From Bacteroidia bacterium (GTDB lineage: Bacteria; Bacteroidota; Bacteroidia; AKYH767-A; OLB10): a stretch of DNA of 5,695 bases. Below are positions 1-3,173 of the stretch, piece by piece. The DNA is taken from contig JANWID010000029.1 of NCBI GenBank assembly GCA_025450095.1, positions 1 through 5,695 on the forward strand, written 5' to 3'. The notes under the pieces are model-generated. The model saw only the letters and a program-made list of their open reading frames with translations, did not search any database and was not told the DNA's origin. Position 1 is the first letter of the stretch, and every line of letters begins with the position of its first letter. Position numbers and translations under genes: made by a program.

Positions 1-731
1 CACCACTTCCTGCTCCCCACTGAAGTTTTGGTCATAAATAAAAATATACTGATAAAACTCAAAAAATAGATCACATCACGGAGATCAATATATCCTTTAC
101 TGATATTCTGATAATGCTGGTTGATACTGATCGCATTAAATACTTTATCGGCATTACCCACAAATGCCGGAATTAAACTCAGTGAATCAAATGCGATGTA
201 AAAAAAGAAGCAGGAGAACATTCCGGCAATAAATGCAACGATCTGATTATTGGAAATGCTGGAGGTGAACATCGATATGGAAACAAATACGGCACCGAGC
301 AATGTTAATCCGATATAAGACCCGAAAATACCACCCGCATCCACATTTCCTTTCGGTGAAGCAAGTGCGTTGATCGTGTAGAAATATAAGAGTGTTGGTA
401 AAATAGAAAACAATACAAGAATAAATGCAGCGAAATATTTTCCAAAAATGATCTGAAAATCGGAAACCGGTTTTGTGGTAAGAAATTCGATCGTGCCCGC
501 ATTATTTTCCTCTGCAAAACTGCGCATGGTGATCGCGGGAATTAAAAAGAGAAGGATCCACGGTGCAAAACTGAAAAATGAATCCAGCGTGGCATAGCCG
601 TCGTCAAGAATATTTGTTTCAGGAAACACCCAGGTAAATAAGCCATTCGCCACCAAAAAAATAGTAATGGCAATATAGCCGATCAGCGAGCTGAAAAACA
701 GATTGAGTTCTTTTCTTAGGATGGCGATCAA
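1..731 (-). CDS. gldF: GldF, gliding-motility ABC transporter permease (3' end cut by window edge)
   Basis: This is the membrane subunit of the GldA/GldF/GldG ABC transporter, which acts in the inner membrane and is associated with gliding in Bacteroidota; its substrate is unknown. The 243 visible residues form an ABC-2 type permease: N-terminal amphipathic start (IAILRKELNLFFSS), about six hydrophobic segments (roughly residues 16-36, 52-68, 98-120, then three more), and a conserved cytoplasmic loop after segment 2 (MRSFAEENNAGTIEFLTTKP, residues 69-88). The family is about 240 residues and typically ends in a basic-Trp motif; the visible end is GSRKW, so only a codon or two is probably missing. 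The start is TTG at 731: the frame is open back to a TAG further upstream but contains no ATG near the expected N-terminus. gldG would be expected just beyond the left edge. Family identity is secure; the start is not. Confidence 0.9.
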   Translation of the reverse strand, partial: MIAILRKELNLFFSSLIGYIAITIFLVANGLFTWVFPETNILDDGYATLDSFFSFAPWILLFLIPAITMRSFAEENNAGTIEFLTTKPVSDFQIIFGKYFAAFILVLFSILPTLLYFYTINALASPKGNVDAGGIFGSYIGLTLLGAVFVSISMFTSSISNNQIVAFIAGMFSCFFFYIAFDSLSLIPAFVGNADKVFNAISINQHYQNISKGYIDLRDVIYFLSFISIFLFMTKTSVGSRKW

Positions 732-742
732 TGGCGATGCAT
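728..742 (-). other. Four-codon ATG mini-frame overlapping the gldF TTG start
   Basis: The only ATG close to the expected gldF N-terminus (742-740) is one base out of frame. It reads Met-His-Arg-His and stops at TGA (730-728), which overlaps the TTG start at 731-729. It could be a tiny coupling leader for reinitiation, or the mark of a one-base deletion or assembly error that separated gldF from its original ATG. Sequence alone does not decide between these, and chance is also possible. Confidence 0.3.
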
Positions 743-754
743 TTAATAAACCCG

Positions 755-787
755 TAAAATTATACTAATAACTGATTTGTTTATCAA
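755..787 (-). promoter_or_regulatory. Weak promoter candidate for gldF
   Basis: Read on the minus strand there is TTG (787-785), a 22-base spacer and TAATTTTA (762-755). The latter matches the Bacteroidota -7 element TAnnTTTG except for the last base. The spacer is slightly long. The expected transcript start would lie roughly 15-20 bases before the TTG start codon of gldF. A promoter here would make sense because a terminator-like hairpin lies just upstream. Confidence 0.3.
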
Positions 788-840
788 CGTCTTATGGCCA
801 TATCGTGTTATAGAATTGTCAGAATATAAAGAGATTCATT

Positions 841-860
841 AAAAACCCCACTGATGGGTT
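841..860 (-). terminator. Intrinsic terminator candidate downstream of the lipoprotein gene
   Basis: On the minus strand AACCC (860-856), a seven-base loop and GGGTT (848-844) form a short hairpin, and the transcript continues directly into more T, giving five T in a row (845-841). It lies about 135 bases beyond the stop of the 995-1804 gene and upstream of gldF, where a transcript end is plausible. The stem is only five pairs, so termination may be partial. Confidence 0.5.
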
Positions 861-881
861 AGGGTTGAATTTCCTGAAATC

Positions 882-913
882 CAGGTTTGCCGGAATTGAA
901 ACTTCCAAACCTG
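882..913. repeat. Inverted repeat, 8-base arms
   Basis: CAGGTTTG (882-889) and CAAACCTG (906-913) are perfect reverse complements. Inside them GGAA (892-895) and TTCC (903-906) can pair instead of the innermost outer pair, giving an imperfect stem of about eleven pairs with a seven-base loop and a small bulge. There is no T-run on either side, so it is not an obvious intrinsic terminator. It may stabilise the 3' end of the lipoprotein transcript or belong to a repeat element. Confidence 0.45.
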
Positions 914-939
914 ATCCTTCAATCACTCGTAGAACAGGT

Positions 940-958
940 ATTTGCAAAGCCCGCAAAT
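940..958. repeat. Inverted repeat, 6-base arms
   Basis: ATTTGC (940-945) and GCAAAT (953-958) are separated by seven bases. This is the second hairpin between the lipoprotein gene and gldF and lies about 37 bases past the lipoprotein stop codon. It has no adjacent T-run. Its role is unknown. Confidence 0.35.
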
Positions 959-994
959 AGAATTCATTTGAATACCCCCAAAACGCAACTTTGA

Positions 995-1804
995 TTAATA
1001 AATGTGATCAGCTTTTTTAAACGGGGAAAGCATAAAAGTATAACTTAATCCAATGGTGATTTTAACTTTGCTCGTTTGAAAATAGTCTCCTTTTAAATTT
1101 GAGTTTGCATAAATTTGGTAGCCGAAAGAAGTAAAGCCTTTAAATTTTTTCCCACCTATCAGCATAGAGAAATAAGGTTCTGCAATAAATGCCTGTGCGT
1201 TAGGGTGACGATATTCCGTATACTCTACAAAAGTGTCAAGTACCGAATTAAATATACTGTCGGTCACGAGGAAATCATTGTAAATAACCCAGGTAGATTT
1301 AATACCCATATTAAACTGAATGTTTTCCTCCTGCAATGTAATGAATGGTTGTAAAAACAATTTATGATAGTTCAACTCTGCTTCACGATAACTGCTGAAT
1401 TCAGGATCTGTATAAAATGAAAAATCATTAAAACAACTGCCATCTTCATAATAGCAGGTATGGTTCAGCCATTGAAGTGTTTTCCCATAACCGCCAAACA
1501 CACCATATTTTAAAGACTTGTTTATTGTGTCGTAAAAACAGGCACCAGCCTCAAAACCAATATTCAGATTTGTTATACCGCCATTTGATGCAAACCCAAA
1601 TGAAAGATGATTCATTGGAGAATATGAAAATTGAAGGGCTGCGACATCCGGAATTTCTGCCCAGTTTATTTGCATTTCTCTGACTTCTGTAACTGGTGTT
1701 TGTGGAACTTGCGGGATATAAGTGTATGACCTGCAACCCTGAATAAATAAATTTATTGCAAAAAGCCAATGCAAAACATATTGATCCTTCGTATTGAAAA
1801 ACAT
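995..1804 (-). CDS. Putative outer-membrane lipoprotein with beta-barrel-like body
   Basis: The product has 269 residues. A short charged N-terminus and a hydrophobic stretch (residues 10-22) lead into a lipobox-like IQGC, predicting lipidation at Cys24 and surface or outer-membrane anchoring. A Pro/Thr-rich linker follows (about 29-40). The rest alternates hydrophobic and polar residues in short strands rich in Gly, Tyr and Phe, including GVFGGYGKT (101-109), YHKLFLQPFI (146-155), and a last strand near 249-257 ending in Phe. This resembles the conserved hypothetical barrel lipoproteins common in Bacteroidota; no function can be named. C117 and C124 lie in a predicted loop and could form a disulphide. 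ATG at 1804 was chosen because it gives a complete signal peptide and lies close to a promoter candidate. It sits between gldA and gldF on the same strand, 84 bases after gldA; its relation to gliding is unproven. Confidence 0.75.
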   Translation of the reverse strand: MFFNTKDQYVLHWLFAINLFIQGCRSYTYIPQVPQTPVTEVREMQINWAEIPDVAALQFSYSPMNHLSFGFASNGGITNLNIGFEAGACFYDTINKSLKYGVFGGYGKTLQWLNHTCYYEDGSCFNDFSFYTDPEFSSYREAELNYHKLFLQPFITLQEENIQFNMGIKSTWVIYNDFLVTDSIFNSVLDTFVEYTEYRHPNAQAFIAEPYFSMLIGGKKFKGFTSFGYQIYANSNLKGDYFQTSKVKITIGLSYTFMLSPFKKADHIY

Positions 1805-1827
1805 GAACTTAATTTGAAATCATTTTT

Positions 1828-1856
1828 CAAACTGAAAAAATAAATTTAAAAATCAA
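1828..1856 (-). promoter_or_regulatory. Promoter candidate for the lipoprotein gene
   Basis: On the minus strand TTG (1856-1854) is followed after 18 bases by TCAGTTTG (1835-1828). The Bacteroidota consensus is TTG, about 19 bases, TAnnTTTG, so the second element has one mismatch. The AT-rich spacer and a predicted leader of about 20 bases before the ATG at 1804 fit. The gene could therefore be transcribed apart from gldA. Confidence 0.4.
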
Positions 1857-1894
1857 GTAGGTTAAAAACTGTCCACTGCCTACTACCCCTACTT
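1848..1894 (-). terminator. Weak terminator candidate after gldA
   Basis: On the minus strand AAGTAGG (1894-1888), which contains the gldA stop codon, can pair with CCTACTT (1861-1855), and five T follow at 1852-1848. The loop of 26 bases is long for an intrinsic terminator, and a second AGTAGG copy (1884-1879) can pair in its place. The element overlaps the -35-like part of the next promoter candidate, so gldA transcription may be reduced rather than stopped here. Confidence 0.25.
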
Positions 1895-1910
1895 CCCTGT
1901 CAGCTGCTGG
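1869..1910. repeat. Degenerate heptamer-like tandem pattern
   Basis: From 1869 the plus strand can be cut into consecutive seven-base units related to CTGCCTA: CTGTCCA, CTGCCTA, CTACCCC, then more diverged TACTTCC, CTGTCAG and CTGCTGG. The last units lie in the 3' end of gldA. The pattern is imperfect and may be coincidental. If real, it is a decayed short tandem repeat between gldA and the lipoprotein gene. Confidence 0.2.
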
Positions 1911-2797
1911 AACACATCTTCCAGGCTTTGTTTTTCAATTGTTAAATTCAAGAGGGTTAATTGTTGTTCAACAGCAAAGCGGAATAATTTTTCACGCATG
2001 TCGTCATTGCCGCCATATTCAATGAGCCATTTATTTTCCCCGTTTGATTTGATGGATAATATATCCTTCAATTTTTCGAATACTCGTTTATCAATTGATT
2101 CTTTCAATTCAATTTGAATGAGTGTGACACCTTTTTGTTTTGATCGCAGGGCCTCAACTGTGTCATTCGCAACAATTTTACCCTTATGAATGATCACCGC
2201 ACGGTTACAAATTGCAGTTACCTCCTGCATGATATGTGTCGACAGGATCACCGTTTTTTCTTTACCGATCTGCCTGATGAGATTTCTTACTTCCGCCAGT
2301 TGGTTTGGATCGAGACCGCTGGTGGGTTCATCCATGATGAGCACCTTTGGATCATGCAGCATTGCCTGAGCAAGTCCGACACGCTGGCGGTACCCTTTGC
2401 TGAGTTGTCCGATCTTCTTTTTGCGCTCAACGGTTAATCCTGTGATGCCGATCATCTCTTCGATCCGTTTACCGGCATTTTTCATCCCACTCATCTGCGC
2501 AGCAAATTCAAGATATTCCTTCACATACATATCCGTATACAGCGGATTGTGCTCAGGGAGGTAGCCAATATTTCTTCTCACATCCATGGATTGGTCCTTC
2601 ACGTCAAAACCGCAAACCGTTGCACTGCCGCTGGTTTGAGGGATAAAGCAGGAAAGGATCTTCATGGTAGTTGACTTGCCGGCTCCATTTGGGCCAAGGA
2701 AACCAAGGATCTCACCCGGCTGCACCTCAAATGAAATATCATTCACCGCTTTTTGTTCGCCGTAAACTTTTGAGATATGATCAACTAGAACAGACAT
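1889..2797 (-). CDS. gldA: GldA, gliding-motility ABC transporter ATP-binding subunit
   Basis: This 302-residue ATPase powers the Gld ABC transporter, pairing on the cytoplasmic side with permease subunits such as GldF. All nucleotide-binding motifs are present in order: Walker A GPNGAGKS (35-42), Q-loop region GYLPEHNPLY (78-87, Glu at the usual Gln position), signature LSKGYRQR (132-139), Walker B VLIMDEP (152-158) and switch His188 in LSTHIMQE. A C-terminal domain of about 100 residues follows, as in drug- and gliding-type ATPases of this class. The start at 2797 (MSVLVDHISKVYG) aligns with the usual family N-terminus; an in-frame ATG 16 codons upstream at 2845 would add a hydrophobic, Cys-containing extension atypical of the family. 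gldF lies on the same strand, separated by one unrelated-looking gene. The length and motifs indicate an intact gene. Confidence 0.95.
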   Translation of the reverse strand: MSVLVDHISKVYGEQKAVNDISFEVQPGEILGFLGPNGAGKSTTMKILSCFIPQTSGSATVCGFDVKDQSMDVRRNIGYLPEHNPLYTDMYVKEYLEFAAQMSGMKNAGKRIEEMIGITGLTVERKKKIGQLSKGYRQRVGLAQAMLHDPKVLIMDEPTSGLDPNQLAEVRNLIRQIGKEKTVILSTHIMQEVTAICNRAVIIHKGKIVANDTVEALRSKQKGVTLIQIELKESIDKRVFEKLKDILSIKSNGENKWLIEYGGNDDMREKLFRFAVEQQLTLLNLTIEKQSLEDVFQQLTGK

Positions 2798-2807
2798 AAA
2801 GAGGCAG

Positions 2808-2815
2808 CAAAAATA
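2808..2815 (-). promoter_or_regulatory. Weak -7-like box upstream of gldA
   Basis: TATTTTTG on the minus strand matches TAnnTTTG exactly but lies only ten bases before the gldA ATG. No TTG is found at the proper distance upstream; the nearest is 27 bases away. If used, it would give a nearly leaderless transcript. The true gldA promoter may lie further upstream and was not identified. Confidence 0.25.
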
Positions 2816-3003
2816 AGATAAGTAACGGGTAAGCTTCCTGAACAATTGTAAGCGGTGTGTAAAGAGGTTGAAAACTGATCAGTATGAGCAAAGTGTTGAG
2901 CCAGGTTGCTTTTGACTTTGCATGCATGGAATAGCTGAAAGCTCACCGCGTTGATAAATTGCTATTTGGGCTGTACCATTAATAGGGATTTTACTATATG
3001 GCA

Positions 3004-3034
3004 TTGTTCATTTAAATTTAATAAATTATCTTTG
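3004..3034 (+). promoter_or_regulatory. Bacteroidota-type promoter for the adhesin gene
   Basis: TTG (3004-3006), a 20-base AT-rich spacer and TATCTTTG (3027-3034) match the Bacteroidota primary-sigma promoter (TTG, about 19 bases, TAnnTTTG) with every fixed base present. Transcription would start near 3040 and give a leader of about 130 bases before the ATG at 3174. It is the best promoter match in the window. Confidence 0.6.
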
Positions 3035-3173
3035 TGTTAGAAGCAAAAAGACTTGATTAATTGAACATCCTCTAAGCAAAAGATTCGCCATTTAACATGA
3101 AATAACTATTTCACACACACACAAAACTTCCATCCCTTATTCCTCCTTACTAAACCCTAAATTTTTACGATTT

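Larger units (their letters stand above)
819..1007 (-). pseudogene. Start-less 62-codon open frame, possible gene remnant
   Basis: A minus-strand frame stays open for 62 codons from just after a TGA at 1010-1008 to its own TGA at 821-819. It overlaps the last codons of the lipoprotein gene in another frame. Its product has a protein-like composition, with stretches such as YLRALQIPVLRVIEGSGLEV and IPANLDFRKFNPNPSVGF. It has no ATG until the last few codons and only poor alternative starts, and it runs through two hairpins and the terminator candidate. It may be a remnant of a coding region, part of a dispersed repeat, or a chance opening in AT-rich DNA. I do not recognise a family. Confidence 0.25.
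2798..3173. other. Divergent intergenic region between gldA and the adhesin gene
   Basis: These 376 bases separate two divergently read genes and contain no convincing gene. They hold a weak leftward -7-like box next to gldA, a strong rightward promoter candidate at 3004-3034, and an untranslated leader of about 130 bases with a (CA)6 tract at 3112-3123 and a pyrimidine-rich stretch just after it. A ten-base palindrome, ACTGATCAGT (2874-2883), could be an operator but palindromes of this size also arise by chance. No riboswitch, tRNA or small RNA was recognised. The 2884-3003 part shows nothing further. Confidence 0.6.

Noticed and set aside
305..517. A minus-strand open frame of 70 codons
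   Set aside because: It lies wholly within gldF in another frame, and the gldF frame has clear family similarity.
856..866. Telomere-like GGGTTAGGGTT
   Set aside because: There are fewer than two full units, and part of it is already explained by the terminator hairpin arm.
1115..1683. Plus-strand open frames of 79 and 68 codons
   Set aside because: They are antisense to the lipoprotein gene, have no start signals or promoter, and do not look like known proteins.
2186..2437. Plus-strand open frame of 83 codons
   Set aside because: It is antisense to the GldA signature and Walker B region, so it is explained by codon constraints of gldA.
2798..2845. A 16-residue N-terminal extension of GldA from the ATG at 2845
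   Set aside because: The internal ATG at 2797 gives the typical family start; the extension is hydrophobic and has no counterpart in GldA proteins I know.
2874..2883. Perfect ten-base palindrome ACTGATCAGT as an operator
   Set aside because: Several palindromes of this length are expected by chance in a window this size, and no second copy or promoter overlap supports it.
2884..2934. A 16-codon plus-strand mini-frame in the divergent region
   Set aside because: It is too short, has no ribosome-binding or promoter signal, and is expected by chance.
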